Of a stretch of DNA of 15,090 bases, positions 1-7,241 are shown one piece after another. The DNA is from Lachnospiraceae bacterium UBA7060 (GTDB lineage Bacteria; Bacillota; Clostridia; Lachnospirales; Lachnospiraceae): positions 46,849 through 61,938 of the forward strand of contig DLAA01000025.1 of the NCBI GenBank assembly GCA_002493835.1, written 5' to 3'. Positions within the stretch are counted from its first letter, which is position 1. Each line of letters begins with the position of its first letter. The notes beneath the pieces were generated by a model. It had not been told where the DNA came from and searched no databases. It worked only from the letters and a program-made list of their open reading frames with translations. The position numbers and the translations under genes were made by a program.

Positions 1-37
<37 letters not shown>

Positions 38-86
38 TTAGTATGTCCTTTTTTCGTTATATTAAATTTTAGAGTCAAATAACCAG

Positions 87-136
87 AGCCGTTATTTTAT
101 GGGAGGATTTATCCTGCTATAAAGTAACGGCTTTTT
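87..136 (+). terminator. Intrinsic terminator of an upstream + strand gene
   Basis: The arm AGCCGTTA (87-94) pairs with TAACGGCT (125-132). The stem extends inward through TTTTAT/ATAAAG with one G-U pair, and a nested AGGAT/ATCCT hairpin lies in the loop. A run of T follows directly (132-136). The T-tract is on the + side only, so it should end a transcript coming from the left, probably that of a gene running into the AAGC repeat. Confidence 0.8.
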
Positions 137-334
137 GCGTCCCGCCATGCAGATAGGCGAGGCAGGCACAAGAGAGGAGGAAAATCTGCAAAAGTAATCA
201 AAAAGCTGGAATCATAAGATGTTAATCAATCAATGATCAATTGAATATGATAAGAACATCAGGAGATTTAGGGCGCATAGTAAGAGATACTGAATGTGAT
301 ATTCACAAATATGAACAGAAAGGAGCAATGCGTT
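137..334 (+). other. Gene-free leader upstream of the MORN-repeat gene
   Basis: No convincing gene lies here. A GAGGAGGAAA stretch near 174-183 looks like a ribosome binding site but is followed only by ATGs that stop within a few codons. A 60-codon frame from a TTG at 241 runs into the signal-peptide region of the next gene and has no recognisable features. No promoter with two good hexamers was found; the promoter of the MORN gene is presumably somewhere here. Confidence 0.5.
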
Positions 335-1588
335 ATGGGAAAGAAAAGGATTATGCCAATAGTCATGGCCATGATTGTGACATTATTGCCAGTTATGCAG
401 CTTCATGCGAAGGAAGAGTTTGATGGAGAGGTTACCGGCGGCAAGAAACAGGGAATGGGAACTTTGTACCAAGAGGACGGCGGTTGGACAGAAGGCTTCT
501 GGATCGATGATGTGGTTCAGGGGTCTGCGGTTGTGTACAACAGTGAAACAGGAGGAGCAAGATATTTTTTCCACGATGGAGCGGCGGCCGGACCTGTGGT
601 GGGATATATTGATGGACAGGAAGATATGATCATTTCTAACGATGCTCGAAACGGTCTTTGCGCCATCATTGACAGAGACGGTACTGTTGCGCAGGCGGCT
701 GTTATGGAAAAGGGAAAGATACAGACTGATGAGCTGGTCAGCTGGACATCGGGGGATACTACCTATTATGCGGCTGGCAGGAACAGTATAGAGGATGGCA
801 CTGCCATTGCAGTTTATTCAAACAAGAACATATATATCGGACAATTTAAAGACAAGAAATACGAGGGAAAAGGAGTCTACTATTATGCTGATGGCAGATG
901 GTATGACGGGACATGGGAAAACGGATTGCTGGAAGGGGAAAGTATTTTCTATTATTCGGCTTCAGACAGTAGCAAACCTTATGATGTTTATATGAAGGGC
1001 AATTATACAAACAGTGTATTGGATGGAGTTGGTGTCATATACAGATCAGACCGGAGCCGTTTTGTATGCAGGATGAAAGACGGAAGGGCCGACGGCATTG
1101 GGATCACCGTCAACGAGAACGGAGAGACAATATTTTCAGAATGGAAGGAAGGAAAAAACGTAAGGGACAATATCACTCCATGGAAAGCGGACAACGGTGT
1201 CAGCTATATAGGAAAGAAGGCGGGAAAGACTGTTGACGGTTACGGGGCATGTATCTACGAAAAGGGGATGATATCTGTCGGCGATTTCACAAAAGGCGTA
1301 CATGACGGAGAGGCATATATTTACTGGCCTGATACGGATTCTTATTTTGACGGGCACTATGAGAACGGAAAGTTCAGCGGAGACGGGGCGGTTTATTACC
1401 GGAACGGCAATTACTTTAAAGGGGTATACAGCAATGGCGAATGGGAAGAGGGAATCTATTATTATTACGGCGAGGGCTGGTTTGACGGCACATTTAAGTC
1501 AGGACAGATAGAAACAGGGAATATGAACCGAATTTTAGATGATGGAACCATAACCGTGGAAAAGTATAAAGACGGTAAAAAATTATAA
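335..1588 (+). CDS. Exported MORN-repeat protein
   Basis: About 417 residues from ATG 335, chosen because AAAGGAG (319-325) lies 9 nt upstream and the product then starts with a clean Sec signal peptide: MGKKR, a hydrophobic stretch of about 17 residues, and a likely cut after LHA at about residue 24. The mature part is rich in MORN-type repeats, seen as YxG/F...GxGxxxYxxGxxYxGxWxNGxxxG. Clear copies are at about residues 165-210 (YIGQF, GKGVYYY, WYDGTWENG) and 330-400 (YFDGHYENG, GDGAVYY, GVYSNG, WFDGTFKSG), with a weaker one right after the signal peptide. Each repeat forms a beta-hairpin, and arrays serve as scaffolds or lipid/protein-binding surfaces. No catalytic domain, anchor or LPXTG is visible, so it is probably secreted or held at the envelope by partners. 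The next gene starts 17 nt on and is also exported, suggesting an operon. The role is not recognisable from sequence. Confidence 0.88.
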   Translation: MGKKRIMPIVMAMIVTLLPVMQLHAKEEFDGEVTGGKKQGMGTLYQEDGGWTEGFWIDDVVQGSAVVYNSETGGARYFFHDGAAAGPVVGYIDGQEDMIISNDARNGLCAIIDRDGTVAQAAVMEKGKIQTDELVSWTSGDTTYYAAGRNSIEDGTAIAVYSNKNIYIGQFKDKKYEGKGVYYYADGRWYDGTWENGLLEGESIFYYSASDSSKPYDVYMKGNYTNSVLDGVGVIYRSDRSRFVCRMKDGRADGIGITVNENGETIFSEWKEGKNVRDNITPWKADNGVSYIGKKAGKTVDGYGACIYEKGMISVGDFTKGVHDGEAYIYWPDTDSYFDGHYENGKFSGDGAVYYRNGNYFKGVYSNGEWEEGIYYYYGEGWFDGTFKSGQIETGNMNRILDDGTITVEKYKDGKKL

Positions 1589-1605
1589 AGGAAGGTGGCG
1601 TTTAG

Positions 1606-2385
1606 ATGAAAAAAACATGGAAAATAGCAATATGTATTCTGGCTATGGCCGGGCTGCTGATTGAACCGCCTATGACGGCCAATGCATTCGGGAAAAAGGA
1701 AAACGCGGTTTCTACACAAACAGATGTTACCGCAAAGGGCAAGAAAGAAGAGGAGCTGCATCTCGACGATGTACTCTCGTATGAGATGACGTCCATAAAG
1801 TGGGATAACAGGCAGAAACAATATGTGGTTAACGGATATTTATATAATTCATCTGACAAATATGATTTGTTTGATTTCGGCGAGACGGAAATTGTGATCG
1901 TCGATGCAAACGAGCTCGAAATGTGTACCATAAAGATGAACAAGAAAGTCCAGAATGCGCTGATGCTGCCGCCGGAATGCACATGGGATTACAATATGAC
2001 TTTCAAAAATCTGGAATTTGATGTGGACGACTATGAGCTGTCCTACGGGATACATGCCTATGTATTCAGTGAATGCTCCTATGCGGAGTGCGCCGGGGTT
2101 GGCTGTCCAATCTGCGGTATGACGGAAGCGGATGCTTTTAGTCAGGAGAACGGAACCACTTTTAAATCCGGCTACAATAATACAGAAAACAGTAAAAACA
2201 GTAAAAACAGTACAGAGGACCAGTATGTGTGCTCATGGTGTAAGGGAACAGGCATATGCAAGGAATGCGGCGGGACAGGAAAGAATAATGCGACCAGCCA
2301 GGTCTTAAAGGCTATGGGATGTACGCTGTGTGACAAAACCGGGAAATGCGCTAAGTGCGGCGGAGATGGGGTAGCGTCCTATTGA
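1606..2385 (+). CDS. Exported cysteine-rich protein with DnaJ-like zinc-finger motifs
   Basis: 259 residues, start ATG 1606 after AAGGAAGG (1588-1595). A Sec signal peptide is clear (MKKTWK, hydrophobic core, cut near TANA at about residue 26). Residues about 45-160 form a beta-rich region of no family I can name. A lysine/asparagine/serine-rich linker at about 185-205 repeats the unit NSK. The C-terminus holds four spaced motifs like those of the DnaJ central zinc finger: CSWCKGTG (209), CKECGGTG (218), CTLCDKTG (239) and CAKCGGDG (248). Four more cysteines lie near 147-158 (SECSYAEC, GCPIC). The mature protein has about 14 cysteines, which is uncommon for an exported clostridial protein and points to metal binding or disulfides. 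There is no J-domain, so it is not a DnaJ. It is probably co-transcribed with the MORN gene upstream; joint function at the envelope is inference. Confidence 0.85.
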   Translation: MKKTWKIAICILAMAGLLIEPPMTANAFGKKENAVSTQTDVTAKGKKEEELHLDDVLSYEMTSIKWDNRQKQYVVNGYLYNSSDKYDLFDFGETEIVIVDANELEMCTIKMNKKVQNALMLPPECTWDYNMTFKNLEFDVDDYELSYGIHAYVFSECSYAECAGVGCPICGMTEADAFSQENGTTFKSGYNNTENSKNSKNSTEDQYVCSWCKGTGICKECGGTGKNNATSQVLKAMGCTLCDKTGKCAKCGGDGVASY

Positions 2386-2434
2386 AGCCGGGAAACACTG
2401 ATGTAAGTATTTTCCGTGTGCGGTTGCCGGAGAC

Positions 2435-2470
2435 TCTAAGGAAGCATTGAGTTATCAGTGCTTCCTTAGA
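2435..2470 (+). terminator. Strong hairpin, possible terminator
   Basis: TCTAAGGAAGCA (2435-2446) pairs perfectly with TGCTTCCTTAGA (2459-2470). Four more pairs, one of them G-U, extend the stem to 16 bp around a GTTA loop (2451-2454). It lies 50 nt after the cysteine-rich gene, where a terminator is expected. However, no T-tract follows on either strand (CTTGAGAAAA on the right), so it may be a processing/stability hairpin or an insertion-sequence relic instead. Confidence 0.5.
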
Positions 2471-2492
2471 CTTGAGAAAAATATGGATTTAA

Positions 2493-2621
2493 GCGGAAAA
2501 GGGTGTAAAACCGCCTGACCAGTACCGTCTGGTCATGGAATGCCGTTCCAGCGGCCTGACCGATTACCAGTGGTGCATGGAAAAAGGTATCTGCCCAAGT
2601 ACTTTTTACGGATCTAAATAG
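2493..2621 (+). pseudogene. Relic of IS66-type TnpA (accessory protein)
   Basis: A 42-codon frame bounded by TAA (2490) and TAG (2619) contains YRLVMECRSSGLTDYQWC, then KGICPSTFY. This matches the N-terminal helix-turn-helix of IS66-family TnpA proteins from Clostridia (pattern YRLxMECRxSGLTDxxWCxxxGIxxxTFY). It stops at about the point where the family continues into NWVKxLR, and no TnpB or TnpC follows. The family assignment is from memory of the motif. Confidence 0.55.
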
Positions 2622-2637
2622 GAGTATGGACGGCAAT

Positions 2638-3237
2638 TTATCCTTTTGCGGCTTCCATCAAAAGCCGGACGCACAAATCGATGCCCAATTTTCCGGCATT
2701 CAGGTACATTTCGTAGTATTTCGGATCGCCCCACTCTTGATTGGTGAAGGCATTATGAAAATTCCTTCTTCTCTTATCGTTCTTTTTAAGCGCGTTTTCG
2801 GCCTCCTCTTTCTGGATGCCTTCCCGCTCTATAGCACGCTGTATTCTCTTTTCGTGATCAGCATAGATAAATACCCGCAGACAGTCCTCCTTTTCCCCTA
2901 AAATATATCCGGAGGCTCTTCCTACAATAATACAATTTCCTGTCTCAGCGGCTTCTTCAATAATGCGTTTTTCTTCCAGAAAGAGCTTATCCGCCAAGGG
3001 CAGATCTTTATTTCCAGAAAGACCGCCCAAAGGAGTTTTGGAAAGGTTTAGGAGGATATTGCCCGAACTGCTCTCTTCAAGCGCTTCAATCTTAAAAAAT
3101 GGGATATCGAGTCTTTTGGCCGCTTCTAATAAAATATTCCGGTCATAGAGCTTATAGCCCAGCGCTTCTGCCAGTTTTTTTCCTATTTCGTGTCCTCCGC
3201 TGGCATAACGCCTTTCGATTGTTATAATATGATACAT
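2638..3237 (-). CDS. Cytidylate kinase-like family protein
   Basis: 199 residues on the minus strand, start ATG at 3237 behind AAAGGGGG (about 3246-3253). The N-terminus IITIERRYASGGHEIGKKLA is a variant of the family's P-loop (consensus IITISRxxGSGGxxIGxxLA). It is followed by LGYKLYDRNIL, and near residue 105 by CIIVGRASGYIL, also a family hallmark. The arginine-rich stretch NDKRRRNFHNAFTNQEWGD near 155-172 matches the LID/nucleotide-binding part. The length fits the cytidylate kinase-like family (Pfam PF13189), which is distinct from housekeeping Cmk. A nucleotide or nucleoside kinase is likely but the substrate is unproven. Serine-to-glutamate and glycine-to-alanine changes in the P-loop (SR to ER, GSGG to ASGG) are worth noting. 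It is the only clear leftward host gene here, divergent from the HAD gene. Confidence 0.85.
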   Translation of the reverse strand: MYHIITIERRYASGGHEIGKKLAEALGYKLYDRNILLEAAKRLDIPFFKIEALEESSSGNILLNLSKTPLGGLSGNKDLPLADKLFLEEKRIIEEAAETGNCIIVGRASGYILGEKEDCLRVFIYADHEKRIQRAIEREGIQKEEAENALKKNDKRRRNFHNAFTNQEWGDPKYYEMYLNAGKLGIDLCVRLLMEAAKG

Positions 3238-3339
3238 AAATATGGCCCCCTTTCTGTTGGCTTCTTTATATTTTTCTTCCCCTTTCCCTTTCTTATTCGT
3301 GACTGGGTTTTATCAGGAAATTCCTTAGCCGAATTCGAG

Positions 3340-3374
3340 TCCGCGAAGCGGATCTTGCAACCGAGCGAAGCTCG
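3340..3374. repeat. Two GCGAAGC mini-hairpins
   Basis: TCCGC-GAA-GCGGA (3340-3352) and CGAGC-GAA-GCTCG (3362-3374) are two 5-bp perfect stems with the same GAA triloop, 9 nt apart. Both contain GCGAAGC, known from DNA chemistry as an unusually stable DNA mini-hairpin. A third looser dyad (GTATA near 3380, GTATA/TATAC near 3391) follows. They lie in the predicted 5' leader of the leftward kinase-like gene, where the RNA would carry UUC-loop hairpins. Confidence 0.75.
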
Positions 3375-3389
3375 ATTTTGTATAGACGA

Positions 3390-3418
3390 AGTATAACATA
3401 TTTATCTACTTAATGCAA
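3390..3418 (-). promoter_or_regulatory. Sigma-A-type promoter for the leftward kinase-like gene
   Basis: Read on the minus strand: TTGCAT (plus 3413-3418), 17-nt spacer, TATACT (plus 3390-3395). Spacing is ideal and each hexamer is 4-5/6 to consensus. It predicts a start near 3383 and a leader of about 145 nt holding the two GCGAAGC hairpins and a purine-rich stretch before the ribosome binding site. Confidence 0.5.
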
Positions 3419-3501
3419 TACATGAATCCTCTGCTGTATATATTGTGAAACAAATTATAATTAAAATTAAGAAGCTGGGAGGCATTATTATTTTGTTGTC
3501 G

Positions 3502-3531
3502 TTGATACGGGGCGTGGCACTGTGGTACAAT
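3502..3531 (+). promoter_or_regulatory. Sigma-A-type promoter for the HAD gene and downstream run
   Basis: TTGATA (3502-3507), 18-nt spacer, TACAAT (3526-3531). Both hexamers are 5/6 to consensus. It is placed about 90 nt before the TTG start of the HAD gene with no terminator between, and could drive several of the rightward genes. Confidence 0.45.
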
Positions 3532-3624
3532 CAGAAGGACATATTGAGTTTGCGATAGGAAAGAAAATACGAAGAACCATCGCAGTATGAGGAAGAGACA
3601 TATACATTAGGGAGGCGGGCATAA

Positions 3625-4467
3625 TTGAATACTTTATATGTATCAGATTTAGATGGTACTTTATTGCGAAGCGATGAAACGATATCGGAATACACAAGTC
3701 ATATCATAAATGGCCTGATTGACAGGGGCATGATTTTTTCTTATGCTACGGCCCGCTCATTGATAACCGCGAAAAAAGTGACGAGAGGTTTAAATGCCCA
3801 AATTCCGCTGATCGTCTATAATGGCGCATTTGTAATGGACAATCTTACCGGGGATATTTTGCTTGCAAATTATTTTGACGATTCTGTGTATGATCTGCTG
3901 GATGATTTATTTATGCACCATGTATATCCAATCGTTTATGCGTATATCGAAGAAAAGGAAAAGTTTTCATATGTACCAAAGCTGTGTACGGCGGGCATGA
4001 ATAGATTTCTCGACAGCAGAGAAGGAGATGTCCGCACTAATATTGTAGATAGAGAGAAGCAATTGAAATCTGGGGATATTTTTTATATCACTTGTATTGA
4101 TGAGCCAAAGAAGCTACAGCCGTTGTATAATAAATATAAGAATATTTTTCATTGCGTCTATCAGGCAGATATTTACACAAATGATCAGTGGCTTGAAATA
4201 ATGCCGCTGACAGCTTCTAAATCTCATGCGGTCAAGCAGTTACAATCGCTAATGGAGTGTGAAAAATTGGTTGTTTTTGGCGATGGCCGCAATGATATCG
4301 ACATGTTTGCGCTGGCAGATGAGAGCTACGCCGTTCAAAATGCGCATGAAGATTTAAAGAAGTATGCCACTGCAATTATCTCTTCCAACGATGACGATGG
4401 GGTTGCCAGATGGCTGGAAAGCAGGTTTTACTCGTCCTGTAACATTGACTTGGGGCTGAGGAGATAA
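3625..4467 (+). CDS. HAD-superfamily phosphatase, Cof type (IIB)
   Basis: 280 residues. The start is TTG 3625, supported by AGGGAGG (3609-3615) 9 nt upstream and by motif I beginning at once, as usual for this family. All four HAD motifs are present: DLDGTLL (nucleophile D8, acid/base D10), the T/S motif in FSYATAR at about residue 40, the lysine in TASKSHAV near 199, and GDGRNDIDM near 220 binding magnesium. The large cap between motifs II and III is typical of Cof/YwpJ-like members, cytosolic hydrolases of sugar phosphates, FMN or pyridoxal phosphate; the exact substrate cannot be read from sequence. The C-terminus extends about 20 residues past the usual end (FYSSCNIDLGLRR). The next gene starts 11 nt downstream, so co-transcription is likely. 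Confidence 0.92.
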   Translation: MNTLYVSDLDGTLLRSDETISEYTSHIINGLIDRGMIFSYATARSLITAKKVTRGLNAQIPLIVYNGAFVMDNLTGDILLANYFDDSVYDLLDDLFMHHVYPIVYAYIEEKEKFSYVPKLCTAGMNRFLDSREGDVRTNIVDREKQLKSGDIFYITCIDEPKKLQPLYNKYKNIFHCVYQADIYTNDQWLEIMPLTASKSHAVKQLQSLMECEKLVVFGDGRNDIDMFALADESYAVQNAHEDLKKYATAIISSNDDDGVARWLESRFYSSCNIDLGLRR

Positions 4468-4478
4468 AGGGGACGAAA

Positions 4479-5384
4479 ATGATTGAGGTACTGTTTGGGG
4501 AGAGCGAAGCCGGCGCCATGAAAGCGGCAAAAAATAAAATAGTGTTGGGGAAGGTCAACGGCCCCGTTTCTGTGTGGATGGCAGGGAAAAAGGCACCGCC
4601 CGCACAGCCTTTTTGCGGATGGATAGAGGGAACGGCGGCGGAGGTTATCTGTCTTGGATTTATGATGGATATAGGAAATATCAAAGAGCCGATGGAAAGT
4701 TCTTACCGCCGGGAGCTGATTGCTTCTATGTTTGTACAGGATCAGCGGGGGCAGGATGAAGATTTAAAAGAAGAAGGAAAACATGTCGGGGAGGTTTACA
4801 TAAAGGAGCTACAGCGCCTGAAAAATTATTTGGAGGATGGGGAGGCTATCAGGGTATGGTACAGCGATGCCCCTTATTCCAAATGCGGTTTATATAGTCT
4901 GTGTCAAATATTGAGAGAGTATGGAAATGAAATATCTGTGGTAAAGCTTCCGGAGTATATCGTTCGTGATACCTGTATTGCTTCTTACCAAAACTGGGGT
5001 GAAGTCTCGGCGGAGGAATTTGCAGGATTTTTATCTTATGAAAAAACGCTCGCAAAAGAGGAAATTTGCAGGTATGCTATGATGTGGAGTGAGTTGGTGG
5101 AAGACAACAGTCCGCTTCGGGCAGTGGTCAATGGCAAAGTGCTTGGCGTGCCGGAAGATTTCTATGATTTTCTGATATGGAAATGGCTCAAAGACATGCC
5201 GGTGAAAGAGGCAAGACTGATTGGCAATATTCTGGGTCACACGCAGCTTGGAGTGGGAGACTGGTGGTATGCCAGGAGAATTGATCATTACATGAATCAA
5301 GGGAAAATCCGTGTTGTTGAAAATTCGGGAAACAAATATGCCAGGGTAATTTGCAGGAACAGTGGGGGAGATTATGATTCTTGA
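4479..5384 (+). CDS. DUF1835/DUF3658 domain protein
   Basis: 301 residues, ATG 4479 with AAAGGGG (4466-4472) in the end of the preceding gene. The N-terminal half (IEVLFGESEAGAMKAAK; then RVWYSDAPYSKCGLYSLC near 125-145) is the pattern of DUF1835. The C-terminal part (EARLIGNILGHTQLGVGDWW near 240-265) is the pattern of DUF3658. These two domains usually occur together in Firmicutes proteins of this length. No catalytic motif is established that I know of; conserved Asp/Cys/Trp residues are visible but not interpretable. No signal peptide or membrane segment, so cytosolic. The stop overlaps the next gene's start by 11 nt, a sign of translational coupling. Confidence 0.85.
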   Translation: MIEVLFGESEAGAMKAAKNKIVLGKVNGPVSVWMAGKKAPPAQPFCGWIEGTAAEVICLGFMMDIGNIKEPMESSYRRELIASMFVQDQRGQDEDLKEEGKHVGEVYIKELQRLKNYLEDGEAIRVWYSDAPYSKCGLYSLCQILREYGNEISVVKLPEYIVRDTCIASYQNWGEVSAEEFAGFLSYEKTLAKEEICRYAMMWSELVEDNSPLRAVVNGKVLGVPEDFYDFLIWKWLKDMPVKEARLIGNILGHTQLGVGDWWYARRIDHYMNQGKIRVVENSGNKYARVICRNSGGDYDS

Positions 5385-5883
5385 AACAGACAGACTATAT
5401 TTGAGGGAAATGACCCAGTCGGATTACGGGTCGCTGTGCAGAATTTTGCAGGATGAAGAAACCATGTACGCGTATGAGGGTGCGTTTGATGACGCGGAGG
5501 CGCAGGAGTGGCTTGACAGACAGATTTCCCGCTATCGAGAGTGGGGATTCGGTTTGTGGGCGGTGGTACTGAGAGAAAATGAGGAGATGATCGGACAGTG
5601 CGGCCTTACCATGCAGCCATGGAAGGACGAGGAGGTTTTGGAGATTGGTTATCTTTTTTGGCGGCAGTATTGGCATAAGGGATATGCCACGGAAGCCGCC
5701 AAAGCGTGTAAAAGGTATGCTTTTGAGACGTTGGACAAAGACGAAGTCTGTTCTATCATCAGAGATACCAATATTGCGTCTCAAAACGTCGCTGTCAGAA
5801 ATGGGATGAAACCGATGGATTCCTGGATAAAGCATTACAGGGGTGTGGACATGCCTCACCACCGGTATGTGGTTACGCGGTGA
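5374..5883 (+). CDS. GNAT acetyltransferase, RimJ/RimL type
   Basis: 169 residues from ATG 5374, which gives the usual family start MILETDRLYLREM. A GTG at 5362 would add four residues and cannot be excluded, because the GGGGGAG (5364-5370) sits close to the ATG. The order of elements fits ribosomal-protein-N-acetyltransferase-like GNATs: LRENEEMIGQCGL (beta4), EIGYLFWRQYWHKGYATEAA near 92-111 (acetyl-CoA-binding motif A, pattern GYAxEA), and NIASQNVAVRNGM near 138-150 (family asparagine and C-terminal helix). Cytosolic; it transfers acetyl from acetyl-CoA to an amine of a protein or small molecule, substrate unknown. The start overlaps the DUF1835 gene. Confidence 0.9.
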   Translation: MILETDRLYLREMTQSDYGSLCRILQDEETMYAYEGAFDDAEAQEWLDRQISRYREWGFGLWAVVLRENEEMIGQCGLTMQPWKDEEVLEIGYLFWRQYWHKGYATEAAKACKRYAFETLDKDEVCSIIRDTNIASQNVAVRNGMKPMDSWIKHYRGVDMPHHRYVVTR

Positions 5884-5889
5884 CGACAA

Positions 5890-6645
5890 ATGGCGAAACA
5901 AAATATATATGACAATGAAATTTTTTTTGAAGGATATAAGAAAATCAGAGATAATGAGACGAATGCCAACAATTTGTTTGAGAAACCGGCTCTGTTTTCC
6001 ATGATGCCTGACTTGAACGGTAAAAGAGTGCTGGATCTGGGGTGTGGTTTTGGGGATCATTGTAAGCGCTTTGTCGAGGAAGGCGCCGAACAGGTGACAG
6101 GGATTGATATTTCGGAGAAGATGCTGCAGATTGCGAGAGAAGAAAACGGCGATCCCAGAATCTCCTATATCCATATACCGATGGAGGATATCGCACAGTT
6201 AAACGGGCAGTTTGACTTGGTCGCAAGCTCCCTGGCGCTTCATTATGTGGAAGATTTCTCAGACGTTGTGAAAAGTGTCTATCAGTTGTTGCGCGGAGGC
6301 GGGATCTTTCTTTTTTCGCAGGAAAATCCGTTATGTACTTGTCATTCCGGCGGCGACAGGTGGACAAGGGATGAAAATGGGAATAAGATTTATGTAAACC
6401 TATCGAACTATGGAGTGGAGGGGGAAAGAGAGTCGGTATGGTTTGTAGATCATGTGAAAAAGTATCACAGAACGTTTTCAACAATCGTAAATACATTGAT
6501 TGAGACAGGCTTTACGATTGAAAAGATGATGGAACCATTGCCGACTGAAAAGCTGCTTGAAGAATACCCGGAGTATCAGGACTTATTGCATAAACCTGAT
6601 TTTTTGCTGATAAAGGCGAGAAAAGCTGAGGTGGGGGAAATCTGA
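5890..6645 (+). CDS. Class I SAM-dependent methyltransferase
   Basis: 251 residues, ATG 5890, 6 nt after the GNAT stop. No good Shine-Dalgarno is visible, so translation probably depends on the upstream gene. Motif I is VLDLGCGFGDH at about residue 46, followed by VTGIDISEKML (acidic residue binding the ribose of SAM), IPMEDIA, then FDLVASSLALHYVED (motif IV/post II) and LLRGGGIFLFSQEN (motif post III). The C-terminal part (HRTFSTIVNTLIETGFTIEKMMEP) is typical of small-molecule methyltransferases of the UbiE/Methyltransf_11 type. The substrate is unknown; in clostridial genomes such genes often stand alone. The stop codon lies at the loop of a terminator hairpin. Confidence 0.9.
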   Translation: MAKQNIYDNEIFFEGYKKIRDNETNANNLFEKPALFSMMPDLNGKRVLDLGCGFGDHCKRFVEEGAEQVTGIDISEKMLQIAREENGDPRISYIHIPMEDIAQLNGQFDLVASSLALHYVEDFSDVVKSVYQLLRGGGIFLFSQENPLCTCHSGGDRWTRDENGNKIYVNLSNYGVEGERESVWFVDHVKKYHRTFSTIVNTLIETGFTIEKMMEPLPTEKLLEEYPEYQDLLHKPDFLLIKARKAEVGEI

Positions 6646-6665
6646 GAGATTTCCACTTTATTTTT
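6636..6665 (+). terminator. Intrinsic terminator over the methyltransferase stop codon
   Basis: GGAAATCT (6636-6643) pairs with AGATTTCC (6647-6654) around GAG, followed by ACTTTATTTTT. The TGA stop (6643-6645) sits at the top of the hairpin, so the terminating ribosome covers the stem. Efficiency may therefore depend on translation of the methyltransferase. Confidence 0.65.
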
Positions 6666-6704
6666 GTGGAAAAACAGAAAGCGATTAATATAGAGGAAAC
6701 GATT

Positions 6705-7241
6705 ATGGATAAGAAACTGGCTGTAAACGAAAAAGAATATGAAATATTTAAGTTATTAGGAAAAGGAAAGGGGGGATATTCTTATCTGGCTGGCGACGGG
6801 ACGCAAAAGTATGTTCTCAAGCAAATACATCATGAACCTTGTGATTATTATCAATTTGGCAATAAGATTGAGGCAGAATTGAATGACTATAAGCGGTTGA
6901 AGGAAATCGGTATAAAAATTCCTGCCCTGATTGATGTCGATATAAAAAAGGAACGTATTTTGAAGGAGTTTATTGATGGGGAAACTATTTATGAGCTGGT
7001 TTTGCAGGATAAGATGGAATCTGCTTACGTTGACCAAGTGAAAGGCATGTGCGCACTGTTGTATGCGGTCCGCACCAATATAGATTATTTTCCGACAAAC
7101 TTTGTAGTGCAGAACGGAGAAATCTATTATGTTGACTTTGAGTGTAACGAGTACATGGACGAGTGGAATTTTGAAAATTGGGGTGTCAAATATTGGTCAA
7201 AAACACCAGAATTCCTGCAATATGTGAAAGAGCATTCCTGA
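6705..7241 (+). CDS. Minimal protein-kinase-like/phosphotransferase-like protein
   Basis: 178 residues from ATG 6705, chosen over an in-frame GTG at 6666 because AGAGGAA (6692-6698) is correctly placed and the extra residues overlap the terminator's T-tract. It carries a compact protein-kinase-fold core: glycine-rich loop LGKGKGGYSY (18-27), beta3 lysine in YVLKQI (K39), a possible alphaC glutamate near 56-58, catalytic-loop pattern D127-Y-F-P-T-N132 (DxxxxN), and metal-binding D144 in YYVDFE (DFG replaced by DFE). At under 180 residues it is shorter than Ser/Thr kinases and closest in size to Bud32/RIO/lipopolysaccharide-kinase-like and small aminoglycoside-phosphotransferase-like proteins. 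It lacks a full C-lobe. Substrate unknown; both protein and small-molecule phosphorylation are possible. The upstream terminator implies read-through or a promoter inside the methyltransferase gene. Confidence 0.8.
   Translation: MDKKLAVNEKEYEIFKLLGKGKGGYSYLAGDGTQKYVLKQIHHEPCDYYQFGNKIEAELNDYKRLKEIGIKIPALIDVDIKKERILKEFIDGETIYELVLQDKMESAYVDQVKGMCALLYAVRTNIDYFPTNFVVQNGEIYYVDFECNEYMDEWNFENWGVKYWSKTPEFLQYVKEHS

Noticed and set aside
241..423. 60-codon frame from TTG overlapping the MORN gene start
   Set aside because: It runs out of frame through the signal-peptide region of a well-supported gene, has no Shine-Dalgarno and no recognisable features.
5395..6174. Long minus-strand frame (259 codons)
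   Set aside because: It is antisense to the GNAT and methyltransferase genes, whose motifs are unmistakable, and it shows no domain of its own.
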